Origin: Trichomonas tenax
Lineage: Eukaryota; Parabasalia; Trichomonadida; Trichomonadidae
Direction of reading: 5' to 3'
DNA length: 28,078 nucleotides
NCBI GenBank assembly: GCA_023091735.1
Contig: JALKBU010000679.1
Span: 1 to 28,078, forward strand
Within the stretch, counting starts at the first letter, position 1, and every line of letters begins with the position of its first letter. The notes under the pieces were generated by a model. That model did no database searches, was not told the origin of the DNA, and saw nothing but the letters and a program-made list of their open reading frames with translations. Of this stretch, positions 1-9,810 are shown piece after piece. A program made the translations under genes and the position numbers.

Positions 1-303
1 AGGGCCTGGTTTGGCCACTCGAGGGCTTTGGAAGTCTCAGGCCGACCAAGCCATGCATCGAATCATGCTTCTGTTGAATATGCATCTGGATGCATCTCTG
101 CTAGATCACCAGGTCATCCTTCACTATAAGGCCACAACTACTCATAATGAAGTCTTCTTTGGCTTCCAACATTGAGTTCAATCCATTTCAACCTATTGAC
201 ACTTTTCCATTTTTCCCGCGCAAACATGTCACTTTCCTTTATTTTGACATTCTGACTTTACATGTCAGAAAAGCACGTTGTTCTATTTTGTCCCAGTCCC
301 TCG
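1..303 (+). repeat. Dispersed ~300-bp repeat, copy 1 (window edge)
   Basis: This stretch matches 12319-12639 in the same orientation over about 300 bp with scattered substitutions. The first ~44 bp (around GGCCACTCGAGGGCTTTGG) also match 11273-11316 in inverse orientation. It is richer in GC than its surroundings and may extend beyond the window start. The part from 147 keeps a ~40-codon open frame in both copies, with several third-position differences, so an ancestral coding piece is possible. No transposase, terminal inverted repeat or target-site duplication is visible. It could be a fragment of a transposable element or of a multicopy gene; the sequence does not decide. Confidence 0.75.
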
Positions 304-682
304 AAAATTGTCGCCACCGTAATTGCATTTTCCTGTATAGGGATCAAAAAGTCCAAGAAAGCAGAAAATGCATTTTTTTGAAAACAAACTCAATTTCATA
401 ATCACTTTTCACAAAAGTGAAAAAGTGGTTCTCTTATTAAAAATACATCCAAATTATATTCTTGAGTAAAACAATTTGATGACTTTGGAATGCATTCAAT
501 TATTGTTATGTTTACATAATAATAGCATATTCAAAAATTGATTGATTTACGTTATTCAATAATTGATGAACTTTACAAATAATTGATAAGTTTACATCAC
601 ATGATTTTCTTACACGTGTACTCTGTATGTGTGTAGATTCCATTTTTGAGTTGATAATAAAAAACTCAGAAACATTTACAAA
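304..682. other. Intergenic, upstream of the pseudokinase
   Basis: AT-rich non-coding sequence. It contains one perfect 8-bp palindromic stem, TCACTTTT at 402-409 and AAAAGTGA at 413-420 with a 3-nt loop. Each arm resembles the GTCACTTTT motif found before other genes. Several TTTACA words follow (about 508-600). No other gene-like signal was seen. Confidence 0.5.
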
Positions 683-1687
683 ATGGATTTGGTTTCAAGT
701 TTAAGTACCTACGAGTTAAAAGGAATCGTCAAAAGTTATTCAGGGATGTCTGTCTATAACACTATCTGCAAGGACACAAGCAAACTCTATAATATCTCAA
801 AGGTAGCCAAAGATCCAACCATTAGACCATATAAGATTCCATTTTCTAATCTACACAGCGAGTTTCTGCATAAGTGTGTTGAAGTTTTCGAAGATTCAAT
901 GGAATATTACGCAGTCTTTGAGCTGCCATATGGCAAACCATTGACAGAAACCTTGCAGAGAGGTGGATCTTTACCTGAAGAAAAAGCATCCTCGATATTA
1001 ACGCAGATTATATGCGCTGTGAAGTATATTCACAATACTGGGTATGCAAACATCAAGATTAATCCAACCACCATATATCTTTCTCCCACGGACATGATTA
1101 CTATTGCAGACTTCCAGTTCACTGCGTCCACGAGGTACATCGATAGACTAAAGGCGAATCCCGACACTCTTGAGAATTCGCCCCCTGAATTCTTCCAGCA
1201 GGGTTCTTATGTTGCATCGCAAATGGATATCTGGGGATTAGGTATATTTGCTTATACCTTATTGACAGGAAAGCATCCCTTTATGACAAATCAACCTTCA
1301 TATATTTAGAGTGACGTCTCAATTAAGTCCGCAATTTTGAAGCCTGTGTCTGTTCCTGGGAGCATCAGCAGTACACCCGGGAACTTTATTCAAAGAACTT
1401 TGGAGATTGATCCACAAAGAAGGTTTTCTATTGAGCAGTGCCTCACACACGTGTGGATCTCTAAAATAACGATAAGAGGAAGACACAACTCATATAATTG
1501 TACAAACTATTTGCACTTAGAAGAGAAAGGAATAATGAGGACAAACGGAATTTCGGTAATGAATTGTAAGACATCGCCAACAAGGTTCAATAGCTGCAAC
1601 TTGACGGCTTTCCGCTCATTTTCTGATGTAAGCCAATCTTCGCGAAGATTTTGTTTAGATATTTGGCTGTGTATGGCCCTGCGTTAG
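683..1687 (+). pseudogene. CAMK-like pseudokinase, interrupted by an in-frame TAG
   Basis: The frame from ATG 683 encodes most of a protein kinase fold and stops at TAG 1307-1309. The same frame continues open to 1687 and supplies the missing kinase C-lobe helix (LEIDPQRRFSIEQCLTHVW), so one nonsense codon splits the domain. Catalytic residues are also gone. There is no glycine-rich loop. The HRDxKxxN loop reads YANIKINP (121-128): the Asp and Asn are lost and Lys125 remains. DFG is DFQ (143-145). The structural PPE (167-169) and DxWGxG (182-187) motifs survive, as does HPF (198-200). The tail after the kinase domain matches nothing I know. Either a pseudokinase lineage decayed further, or a truncated protein of 208 residues is made. 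It lies 380 bp downstream of the 300-bp repeat. Confidence 0.75.
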
Positions 1688-2127
1688 CTGTTTATATCAT
1701 TAACGAGCGTGTGGTGTTAATAATTTTTGCAAATATTTACAGTTATGAGGCCTTACTGTATAAATGTAGCCACTCATGGTGATATAATTAATATATATCG
1801 TTCGAACAGTCTAATGTCTATTTTATCATTTCAAATTCAATATTTACTCACTAATATGCAGTTTTGGCTTTAGTATGTGTCAGAAAGGTATAAAATTTAG
1901 TGTATATGTGATGAAACAATGAAATAAGCAGTAAATACATGATAAACCTAATAAGTTTAATATCTGTGACTTCCATCATTTTTAATGATAAAATCACGAC
2001 AGAATCTTATTAACTATGGTTATTTTCTATTGAACTAAGTAAAGTGAATAAATATTTTAGCGAAATATTGAATAATATGTTAAATAAAGATTAATTACTG
2101 CAAAACAATCTATTTACAATAAAAACT
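1688..2127. other. Intergenic between converging pseudogenes
   Basis: AT-rich sequence between the 3' ends of the pseudokinase (plus) and the transporter pseudogene (minus). I see no open frame, repeat or strong stem-loop. Confidence 0.5.
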
Positions 2128-3455
2128 CTAAGCCTTGACAGAATTTACTATTGTTACAACGATTGTTGAGACTGCAAGGAACACTCCGAGAACAAATAAG
2201 AACAAACAACCCTAGAATTGTGCTGACTTCACACTTGGTCTATAATAGAAGTACCATAGCAATCCTGGTGTGGACAGATCAATCAAACACGCTGAAGCTC
2301 CTGTGTAATCCAACATTTCCATAACTTTTGGATAAAATGCAGCGACGAGAACAGGAATTGAGTGAGAAACAAGATGAATAATGCCTCTCTTTTGCCATGG
2401 TAACACAGTTGAATCATTTTCTTTAAAGAAGAACTGTGACCAAAAACTCAAAACTGGACGAACGAAAATTGGGTATGAACATGATACAGCGATGAAGCAT
2501 CCGGCCTTTACAATGTTAAAAAGAACATCTTTCTGGAATTTCTCATATGAAAAGATCAAAGTTACAGAATCATTGTCGAAAACCATTAAATAGCCAAGTG
2601 TTGCTGGTATAACGAGAATGAAGTAACAAATGACGTTTGTGAACATTAGAGCGTAGTTCCCTTTCTTTATATCAGGATTATATTTTTCAATAACTGGTAA
2701 AGTTGTCATTGGCAATGTGAAGTTCAAGAACAAGATAGAAATTGCTGAGAAAATGCCAATTCCTGTCTTTCCAAGTGTGAATCTGGGATCTTTGAAATTC
2801 ATTGTCGGAATTATCTTAGGGGAACGAATGACAACAATCATCACATAGAATATCATGATAATAATGGTGAGTGAAGAGGTGTATGACAAGAATTTGAAAG
2901 ATCTTGGAATTGAAAATCCAACAGGGAAAATGCTGTAGACAAGTGTCAATAAAACACGTCTCTAGTATGTAATTGCGATTCCTTTGACAATGAACCATTG
3001 TTGAATTGCATCACAAGCAATTACAACATATGCAATGACACCAGCAATGCAAAAGACCAGAGTAAGTACAGATACGATGACTTGACCTGTTTTTCCTATA
3101 ACTTTCAAAGCACCTCATTTTGAAGTTTAACAAGCATCTTAGTGCAAACATATGATACATAGCAGGCAACAGTGAGCAGAATTACAGATGGTAACAATCC
3201 AATCTCTCCAAATTTTCCTGGTAATGAAAAAATTGTTGCACTAAGTAATGAGTTCAATAGATTTATGATCGTTGTCATTCTTCCTACTCTTCCTGTATCT
3301 ATATTTTCTTCTTTACCAACACCATCAGGATTTTCAAAATCCAATTTAGTGTCTGGGTCTGATTTAATATCGCTTGTCGTTGTGGTAGATGAAAAATCAA
3401 GCTTAGTGTCCTCTTCAACTTGTGTTGCGCTGTTATCAAGTTTCTCTTCGCCTAT
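2128..3455 (-). pseudogene. AAAP-type amino acid transporter pseudogene
   Basis: Read on the minus strand in its correct frames, this is a full-length permease of the amino acid/auxin permease type, about 430 residues with some 11 membrane helices. An acidic, Thr/Ser-rich N-terminal tail leads into a typical first helix (INLLNSLLSATIFSLPGKFG). Four lesions are visible. The only plausible start is ATA at 3453-3455, and no ATG precedes the first helix. A one-base deletion in a G run at 3113-3114 shifts the frame and causes the stop at 3105. An in-frame TAG sits at 2962-2964. A second TAG at 2212-2214 cuts off the last helix, which continues in frame to TAG 2128-2130. Family members import amino acids at the plasma or lysosomal membrane; this copy is very probably dead. 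Confidence 0.85.
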
Positions 3456-4327
3456 TTTTTGATTTTAATAAAATTTCAATGTAAATTCGATTTTTTATGA
3501 TAAAAATATGTGTTCTGTTTCGCAAAATGAGTGATGAAATAAAAAAAAATCAAAACCCGTAAAAATATGACTTTGCGCAATTTTATGTTTAAAATTATGC
3601 ATACACGTTGCATAACACATTTTGCGTTTAAGAATTTTATCTCCTTGAATTCATGGCCAAACGAAGCTCAATTTTTTTGACAACAGAATTGAACCTTTTC
3701 TTTTTGGAAATATTGGTGTTATTGGTGCTCTGCTGCAAAATAGCGATACGTGATTTTGACATGTCAATATTTACACTTTCAGGATTTGATCAAAGATCTT
3801 TTCAATAAAAATCTTAATCAATATTGATATTTTAATAATTCGTTACTCTGTTGCTTTTCCAGCGAGGCCTTGGTCTTTCCGCATGTTTTACGTGAGAAAT
3901 TAACATCGATTTTTGGTGATTGCCAATTCCTTTGTATGATTATCAAGCCAAACAACCTTTTGTATGTAACACCTTAATCAGGTGAGGCGGAATTTGATAT
4001 ATTCGAACTCATCGAAATGAAATTTTTTGACATGTAAATTATTGAAAGTTTATTTATATTTGACACGTAGATTATTGAAAACAAATCAATTTGGCATGTA
4101 AATTCTTAACTAAATTTTATTTGACAAATAGAACAATTTAGTTCAAAGATTTAAAATTGGACATATTTCTTTTGAATACTACTTCTCTATAACCTATATA
4201 TGACAGCACATCAATATTATCTCATAATATTAACTTTGAGTTGATTTTATCATAAAAACATGAATTCATATAAACCAAGTTGCATGAGAGTGTGCATAAA
4301 ATTGAACCTTCTCATACAGAGTTTTAC
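3456..4327. other. Intergenic, AT-rich
   Basis: Non-coding DNA between the 5' end of the transporter pseudogene and the 3' end of the adaptor gene, both on the minus strand. It carries the degenerate TTGACATGT repeat array listed separately (4027-4130) and a related TTTGACATGTCAAT at about 3756. No gene was seen. Confidence 0.5.
4027..4130 (+). repeat. Four degenerate 30-33 bp tandem units (TTGACATGTAAAT)
   Basis: Units begin at 4027, 4060, 4091 and 4121. Each starts with TTGACATGT or a close variant (TTGACACGT, TTGGCATGT, TTGACAAAT), followed by AT-rich filler that in the first two includes ATTATTGAAA. The same word occurs singly near 3756 and 10619, and inverted inside the 300-bp repeats. 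It may be a protein-binding word or simple tandem expansion. Confidence 0.5.
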
Positions 4328-5182
4328 TTAATAACTCTCAATGGTGTCATCAAATTGAGGCTTCCGTTCAAGCTGAAGGTCAGTGATAAGATAAATATCA
4401 CGAGGATTGTCCAGCCCTTCTTTGACTTCTTGAGCAGGTTCATATTCTTGGAGTTTGATCGAATTAAGAAGCATCATATCGATATTATCACCGGCTTCAT
4501 CAGTTGTTTCAGGAATAGGTTCGGGAATTTCTTCTTGCTGCTGATGATTGAAATTGATTAAATCGTGAGATGAAAAGAATGGATTGAATGATGCCTTCAG
4601 AGGCTTATCATCTGACATTGACTTAAGGTCGAACGGAAGCTCGTCGTCTTCTTCCTCCTTCTTTTCACCTTCCTTCGAATCTTCGAATTCGAATTGAACT
4701 GTAGGTTCTTTCGTTGGAGACTTCGGTGGCTTCTGGAACTGCGGAGCCGATGTGCATGATTCAACGGAAGGCAAAGGAGCTTCATAGACAAGGAAATGAT
4801 ATATCGCTTGTGTCATGTAATGAATTTGTTCGCGATAGATATCACCCGGATCGTTAAATGATAAGAAAAGTATTGATATTATCTCAGGAACGAATGCTTT
4901 TGCAGCTTCGACGAACAAGAATCTATTTTGATGTAATCCGTTCATAAAGATGACGAGGATCTTAAAAACAGGGAGGGAATATGTCGCATTCTCGTCAATC
5001 ATCATAAGCATCGTAGAAATAACACGAAAAGAATCACGTGGAGAAACAACATAATCTAAAACTTTTCTGTTGTCATCTGGAGTGACGACGAATGACTTTC
5101 CGCTGATTATTTTCTTAAGCTCGGAACGGATGTTTCCGTTGTAGAGGTTTGGAACTCCAAACGGAGCTTTTTCTGCAAACAT
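4328..5182 (-). CDS. ENTH/ANTH-like endocytic adaptor protein
   Basis: The predicted protein has 284 residues. Residues ~15-135 are an all-helical region whose hydrophobic pattern resembles the ENTH/ANTH superfamily (epsin, AP180): an N-terminal helix, a KxxISGK...PDDN..VL segment, then paired helices around VFKILVIFMNGLHQN (72-86) and ending at HFLVYEAP. The remainder is Pro- and acid-rich and looks disordered. It contains an NPF tripeptide (200-202), the usual ligand of EH domains, and acidic Leu/Phe stretches (DDELPFDL, 179-186) like clathrin/AP2-binding peptides. Such proteins bind phosphoinositides and recruit coat components at the plasma membrane or endosomes. ATG 5182 begins the frame after a T-rich leader; TAA ends it. 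The fold assignment is by pattern only; a VHS-like domain is an alternative. Confidence 0.6.
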   Translation of the reverse strand: MFAEKAPFGVPNLYNGNIRSELKKIISGKSFVVTPDDNRKVLDYVVSPRDSFRVISTMLMMIDENATYSLPVFKILVIFMNGLHQNRFLFVEAAKAFVPEIISILFLSFNDPGDIYREQIHYMTQAIYHFLVYEAPLPSVESCTSAPQFQKPPKSPTKEPTVQFEFEDSKEGEKKEEEDDELPFDLKSMSDDKPLKASFNPFFSSHDLINFNHQQQEEIPEPIPETTDEAGDNIDMMLLNSIKLQEYEPAQEVKEGLDNPRDIYLITDLQLERKPQFDDTIESY

Positions 5183-6635
5183 GAAATGAAAATATAAAAA
5201 ATAATAAAAATGGCAAAGATGTTAATTAGAAGTGTTTTAACTCTCAAATTTGGTTTTTAGCGACCAAAATTGGCAAAATTAGCATTACCATTATGTAAAT
5301 GTTATAATAAACCATATTTTAAAAAGTGGATAAGGTTAAAAGTCACGTTTTTTCACAATTTATTTGACACCGTTTACATTAAAAAAATAGTATATATGAT
5401 GCGAATTATTTTTCCATCGTTTTTGTTTTTGAATACTTTATTTCTATTAATCAATAATTTCATCATATTCATTGGGAGGCTATGAGTATAAGTTGGTGTA
5501 TCACATTGAAAACATGTAATATGTGCATGCATCTATGTATATTGTCGTCTCCGCAATGATTTCGTGTATTTATCAATTAAGATACTGAACAATTATTCAA
5601 TTAGGAGCTTGCATTATTTGTAATATGTTACTATGTTGTTGACATGTGATATATTTATAATAAATATTGCTATTTACTCAATAATAAGCTGATATCAAAT
5701 TGTTAATGAAAAATATGAAACGATATTATATGTTTAACACTACAACTATGTATGGCATCACACAAGAGTTATATTTGGCCATAGATGTTTGATCTGGTTC
5801 TGACCCCCAGAGTTGATACACTTCTCAAGTTTTCAATTCATATACTAATAGTGAAAATAAATACATTATTGATTTTGATATGCATTCAATTATGTAATTA
5901 AAACTTTTCGATTTTGTTTAAGTAATACTATGTAATGGCAATAAATTTTAAAAACTCGAATCTGTCTAAAATATGTTGTGAAAATAATTACTTTTGGGCT
6001 CTGCATCTTACCCTATCAATTTTAAGGTAATTATCGCAAAGATATGGCGAAGCGTATTAATTATGTTGTTTCAGCAATCAGAGACCAGATTTGACATATG
6101 CATTTCATGCATACGATATTCACTACATGAACAAATGTGAATTTTTAGTATTTGATCAATTTGGAGATTTTAACTGCAAAGCCCCTACACAGCATGATTT
6201 TTGAAACAAGAACACAGTGTAACCTAACAGCTGGCCAATTTGAAACTTAAACCCAAAAATGTTATATGTTCATATCAAATATGATTTGTAATGAATCTGA
6301 TATGTATATCCCGAGCTTGTTAACTTTTCTTAAGTATGAATGGTATTTCACAAAGGATAATGTCGATTCATAAAATCATCACAGTGTCATCATTTTCTAA
6401 TGCATTCTATGACTGCCAATCATCTTTTTTATGCATATAACCTTGATTAGAAAGAAATGAAACATGCATTAGTTTAATTCAGTTATATTTGAAGAATTAG
6501 TTCGCTCTGTATAGTTTTTCAATGAATAAAGCTGATGTAAAGGAGCAATGTAATCACTTTCAAATCGAATAGTTCAAAACCACCCAAATTTTAATGAAAT
6601 ATAAAATACAAAACATAAAAAAATATAATATAACA
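5183..6635. other. Long AT-rich intergenic region
   Basis: About 1.45 kb between two minus-strand genes. It would hold the promoter of the adaptor gene (right of 5182) and the 3' flank of the GYF-like gene (left of 6636). I found only short chance open frames, no repeat longer than about 15 bp and no convincing stem-loop. Confidence 0.5.
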
Positions 6636-7286
6636 CTAATTGGAAGACATCTCGATGTAAATTGGAATGTAAAGCCTCCACTCGTTAAACATCGAAAAGA
6701 ATTTTGTTGCATATGTTTCGTTCAGAATTTTAGCGAGGAAGAACTTTCTAGACATTTTTGGATCCGAATTTAACAGTACTTTGAGAATTTCGTCGTCATT
6801 TGCAGTTGAGCCTAAATCTCTAAACGTTTTATAGACCCAAACAGCAAACGGCTGTGCTAATTTGTTAATATTTGGTAAAAACATAGGCAATTGATCCTTT
6901 GGCATTGGTCCATCGAGAAAATGTTCAAATTCTTGCAAAAGTCCCGTCGCTGCCATCTTTTTGTGATCACCAGCACCTTGCCTGGCGTTGAATGCTTTGT
7001 TTACCTTGTTCACCATCGTATTAAACGGACTTTTCGAATCAGTCCATAAATACCATTCAGAAGGAGGGGTCCCTTGCGGCGGTTTTTCGGCGATAATCTG
7101 TGATATAGGCTTCGGCTGCATAGAGCCGACCTCCAATGCGAGAGTGTTACCATCGACCAAACCTGATTCGAGCCAAACGAGGATCGTTGCGGTGTCCATT
7201 GGACCGACACTGCCGATTTTCTCGTCCTGGATGTTGTACTGCTCCTTTCTGCCGTACCCGAACTGGCTCTGGTTGTAACTGTCCAT
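6636..7286 (-). CDS. GYF-like domain protein
   Basis: A 216-residue protein. Residues ~17-66 follow the GYF-domain layout: a YNIQDEKIGSVGPMD entry strand (the GP dipeptide at 28-29 is normally followed by Phe), an amphipathic helix ILVWLESG (35-42), then a strand ending near ISQII. The aromatic signature GYF is replaced by GLV, and the first conserved Trp is missing, so Pro-rich peptide binding may be altered or lost. Residues ~85-216 are helical with no family I recognise. GYF proteins usually act in splicing or translational control. The ATG at 7286 is supported by the GTCACTTTT motif 21 nt upstream. The gene ends with TAG, which shows that TAG is a normal stop in this genome. Confidence 0.6.
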   Translation of the reverse strand: MDSYNQSQFGYGRKEQYNIQDEKIGSVGPMDTATILVWLESGLVDGNTLALEVGSMQPKPISQIIAEKPPQGTPPSEWYLWTDSKSPFNTMVNKVNKAFNARQGAGDHKKMAATGLLQEFEHFLDGPMPKDQLPMFLPNINKLAQPFAVWVYKTFRDLGSTANDDEILKVLLNSDPKMSRKFFLAKILNETYATKFFSMFNEWRLYIPIYIEMSSN

Positions 7287-7307
7287 AAATTTTTGGAGTT
7301 CAACAGC

Positions 7308-7316
7308 AAAAGTGAC
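7308..7316 (-). promoter_or_regulatory. GTCACTTTT motif before the GYF-like gene
   Basis: On the minus strand GTCACTTTT ends 21 nt before the ATG at 7286. The same nonamer lies 24 nt before the internal ATG of the Rab gene. Trichomonad transcripts have very short 5' leaders and core elements close to the start codon, so a core-promoter role is plausible. It differs from the published Trichomonas vaginalis initiator (TCAYW). Confidence 0.4.
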
Positions 7317-7317
7317 G

Positions 7318-7900
7318 CTTGGATAATACAGGGTTTTTCTATTTTATAAAGGGTGCATTTCACATTCCTTATAATCAATACATCGATGTATTGCTATTTC
7401 AGCGAAGCGGTATTAATTCCATTGAATATGTAGATTGCACCAATGATTTAACTTTGATCCAAACACTCGGATTTAGGGGTTGTTTAATAAGTGCTATTTC
7501 ACATTCATTATTTTGTGAATATCGATATATAATATAGGAATACACTAACAGAATATTACCGCATGCATCCAAATCCATATGGAGAAGCCTTATAATCAAT
7601 GCAAACTATTGCAATTCAATGAATCTATGTTAGCTGACTTCGTAATTCAATACTCGGATTTCTGGAATTTGTATAAATCAATGAAAGGTAATTTGAAGAT
7701 GCATATTATAGGATTTTCTATAATGATATTACTGCTTCAATGATGCAATTTTAAATCTTGATTCAATCACTTGGATTAAAGGAATTTTTGTAAAGCGTGA
7801 ATATCACGTTAATATAGTATTGTTCATATTGTAGACAATACTCTATGAAATATTGCTGTTTCAATGATGTGATTTTGAAATCAATTCTCCTGTTTTCAGA
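7318..7900. repeat. Degenerate tandem repeat in the intergenic region
   Basis: Four loosely similar units begin with CTYGGATW at about 7318, 7466, 7653 and 7770, so spacing is irregular (about 117-187 bp). Shared landmarks include CCTTATAATCAAT (about 7367 and 7579), ATTTCACATTC (about 7355 and 7495) and TATTRCYGYTTCAATGATG (about 7725 and 7852). The units are too diverged for recent slippage and encode nothing recognisable. It separates the thioredoxin gene from the GYF-like gene. Confidence 0.4.
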
Positions 7901-8028
7901 CTTCATTAATCACTCATATTTTATTTCCAAGTCATTGCAAAGGATAAAATACTCTATCCATAGCTGAATGATCATCAGCAAAAACCAAAATGGAATATAT
8001 AGCTAATATTTATACATAACAAACATTA

Positions 8029-8898
8029 TTAGAAGTGTTGTTTGATGAAGCAAAGTTTGAAGTACCAACGGAAGAGTCCTTTGACAAGCTTTGGATTCCT
8101 GATGATGAAATAGCCGATGAAAGATGAGAGGAAGATTGCAATCCAAAACCAATATCCGTATTCGACTGAGGGACTGTTGACCTGAGAAATGACAACCTCG
8201 GTCTTTTTCACTTCAAGGGGTCCATTGGCGGCCTCCTTGTGTTTCTGGATTGGTTCTTCTGGAGTTGGTTCCGATTCATTGAAGAAATGAATGAAATCTC
8301 TAATTGCTTTATCAGTAACAATGTCTACGAAAGGAACAACTGAATCTTCATTGGACGCCCAGTTTATGCTATTGTGATGCTTTACTGACTTAATATAAAA
8401 TAATTTTTGAGAATAATGTGCGGGATACAAAAACTTGCGAATATTATTAATAAATGTGTAGTTGTGTGTTGAATACTCAATGTAAAATGATGGATATGTT
8501 CGATTTTGCTTCTCAATCGAAATAAATGGGCTCGAAACGTGTGCTTCGTACTTCTCAAACACGAAGTTGAATAAAGAATCCAATTTGTTGGTTACTGATG
8601 TATTGGTTACGGTTCCATTATAAAATGTAACAAAATTCGGATATGAAACTATTTTCAAAGAGTCACAAGTTCTATGATACTGTTCGCAGTTGACTTCACC
8701 GAATACTATTTTATCATCATTTGCGAAATAATTTGAAACATCGACGAATTTTGGATGCATTCTCTGGCAGTAAACGCAGTAGGGCATGAAAAACATGTAT
8801 ATCATGGGCTTTGTCGGGTTCTCTCTCGTAAGAGACCACAATGTTGATGCATTTTTAGATATAATGTTCCATTTAATTAATAATATCGACAATGACAT
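8029..8898 (-). CDS. PDI-like membrane-anchored thioredoxin-domain protein
   Basis: A 289-residue protein with one N-terminal thioredoxin fold (~15-125). The redox motif is CVYC (41-44), preceded by the strand MIYMFFMPY, and the cis-proline follows at SYP (85-87). The N-terminus MSLSILLI is a short, weak hydrophobic start that may act as a signal; a stop codon directly upstream excludes a longer form. Several N-glycosylation sequons (for example NAS, NGT, NYT) suit a lumenal location. A single membrane helix spans ~249-266 (YWFWIAIFLSSFIGYFII) and leaves a short basic cytosolic tail with no clear KKxx signal. Family role: thiol-disulfide exchange during folding of secreted proteins in the ER. 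The middle region (130-210) is unassigned. Confidence 0.85.
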   Translation of the reverse strand: MSLSILLIKWNIISKNASTLWSLTRENPTKPMIYMFFMPYCVYCQRMHPKFVDVSNYFANDDKIVFGEVNCEQYHRTCDSLKIVSYPNFVTFYNGTVTNTSVTNKLDSLFNFVFEKYEAHVSSPFISIEKQNRTYPSFYIEYSTHNYTFINNIRKFLYPAHYSQKLFYIKSVKHHNSINWASNEDSVVPFVDIVTDKAIRDFIHFFNESEPTPEEPIQKHKEAANGPLEVKKTEVVISQVNSPSVEYGYWFWIAIFLSSFIGYFIIRNPKLVKGLFRWYFKLCFIKQHF

Positions 8899-9165
8899 AA
8901 ATTATGTCATTTGCCAGTTGTCAATTGGTCTTTTGTTGCAACTTAAACTTAATATATGTTTCATTATGTAGTTGATTATTTTCAAAAAATTAATTTTCTT
9001 ATTTTACAATTTGTGATCCGATTTTAAGATACTCCAAAGTCACCCTTATTAATGGTTAACAAGAGATTTACTAATTTTAATTATATTGTTTTCGATTATT
9101 GAGATATAGTATAAATTATAACAAATATGTTTTTAATACATTAAGATTATATCAGTGAAGTAATA

Positions 9166-9786
9166 TCAGCATCTAAATCTAGATTTCTTTTTTTCTTCTT
9201 TAACGGAAAGTACAGATGCTTGCATTGGCTCTGAACAGTCGATTTCTCCGTGAACAACTTTCGTGAATACTTTCTGTGTCATGTGATAGAATAGGTCGTG
9301 AACATTTGTATTTTTCTTCGCAGAGGTTTCCATGTATTCAATTCCAAGTTTTTCAGCAAAACTCTTTATTTGGAAATCTGCTACTCTCTTTTCATCGACT
9401 AAATCGCTTTTTGTTCCAACTAAAACAATTTCGGCGAGAGGATTGCACAAGTTTTTGACATCGGTGTACCAATCTTGTATTTTTTCGAACGAATCGTAGT
9501 CTGTTAATGAAAAACAAAGAATCACGCCAACGGCGTTTCTATAATAAGCTTTTCCGAGAGATTTATATTGTTCTTGGCCGGCAGTGTCCCAGATCTGAAG
9601 TTTAATCGGTGTCTGATCTAATTTCACGATTGATGTCATGAATTCGACTGATATTGTTGAAGTCATCAACTCATCGAAGTCGTCACGACAAAATCGATGA
9701 ACAAGTGAAGTCTTTCCTACACTGGAGTTTCCAACAAGAAGGAATTTGAACGTGAATTTAGGTGTAACTTCTTCTTCTCTTATCAT
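9166..9786 (-). CDS. Rab-family small GTPase
   Basis: This is a Ras-superfamily G domain of Rab type. Numbering from the longer open frame (ATG 9837): P-loop GNSSVGKT (36-43), switch I Thr61, WDTAGQE (83-89), TKSD (142-145, where most Rabs have NKxD) and ETSAK (170-174). It ends in a basic tail, KKKSRFRC, with one cysteine instead of the usual CC or CxC, so it may be singly geranylgeranylated. I chose Met18 (ATG 9784-9786). The 17 extra residues from 9837 do not look like Rab sequence, and the GTCACTTTT motif would otherwise lie inside the coding region; it ends 24 nt before Met18. Rabs direct vesicle targeting and switch with GDP/GTP. The subfamily cannot be named from sequence alone. Confidence 0.9.
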   Translation of the reverse strand: MIREEEVTPKFTFKFLLVGNSSVGKTSLVHRFCRDDFDELMTSTISVEFMTSIVKLDQTPIKLQIWDTAGQEQYKSLGKAYYRNAVGVILCFSLTDYDSFEKIQDWYTDVKNLCNPLAEIVLVGTKSDLVDEKRVADFQIKSFAEKLGIEYMETSAKKNTNVHDLFYHMTQKVFTKVVHGEIDCSEPMQASVLSVKEEKKKSRFRC

Positions 9787-9810
9787 CAGATTATGTAAAG
9801 TATTTTTGTG

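Noticed and set aside
1307..3000. TAG as a reassigned sense codon, since both the pseudokinase and the transporter are interrupted by TAG
   Set aside because: The GYF-like gene ends naturally in TAG, and the transporter also has a frameshift and a lost start codon, so ordinary decay explains the data better.
3172..3462. 96-codon plus-strand frame opposite the transporter start
   Set aside because: Shadow of the minus-strand transporter coding sequence.
8010..8195. 61-codon minus-strand frame overlapping the thioredoxin gene
   Set aside because: Alternative frame of a clearly identified gene.
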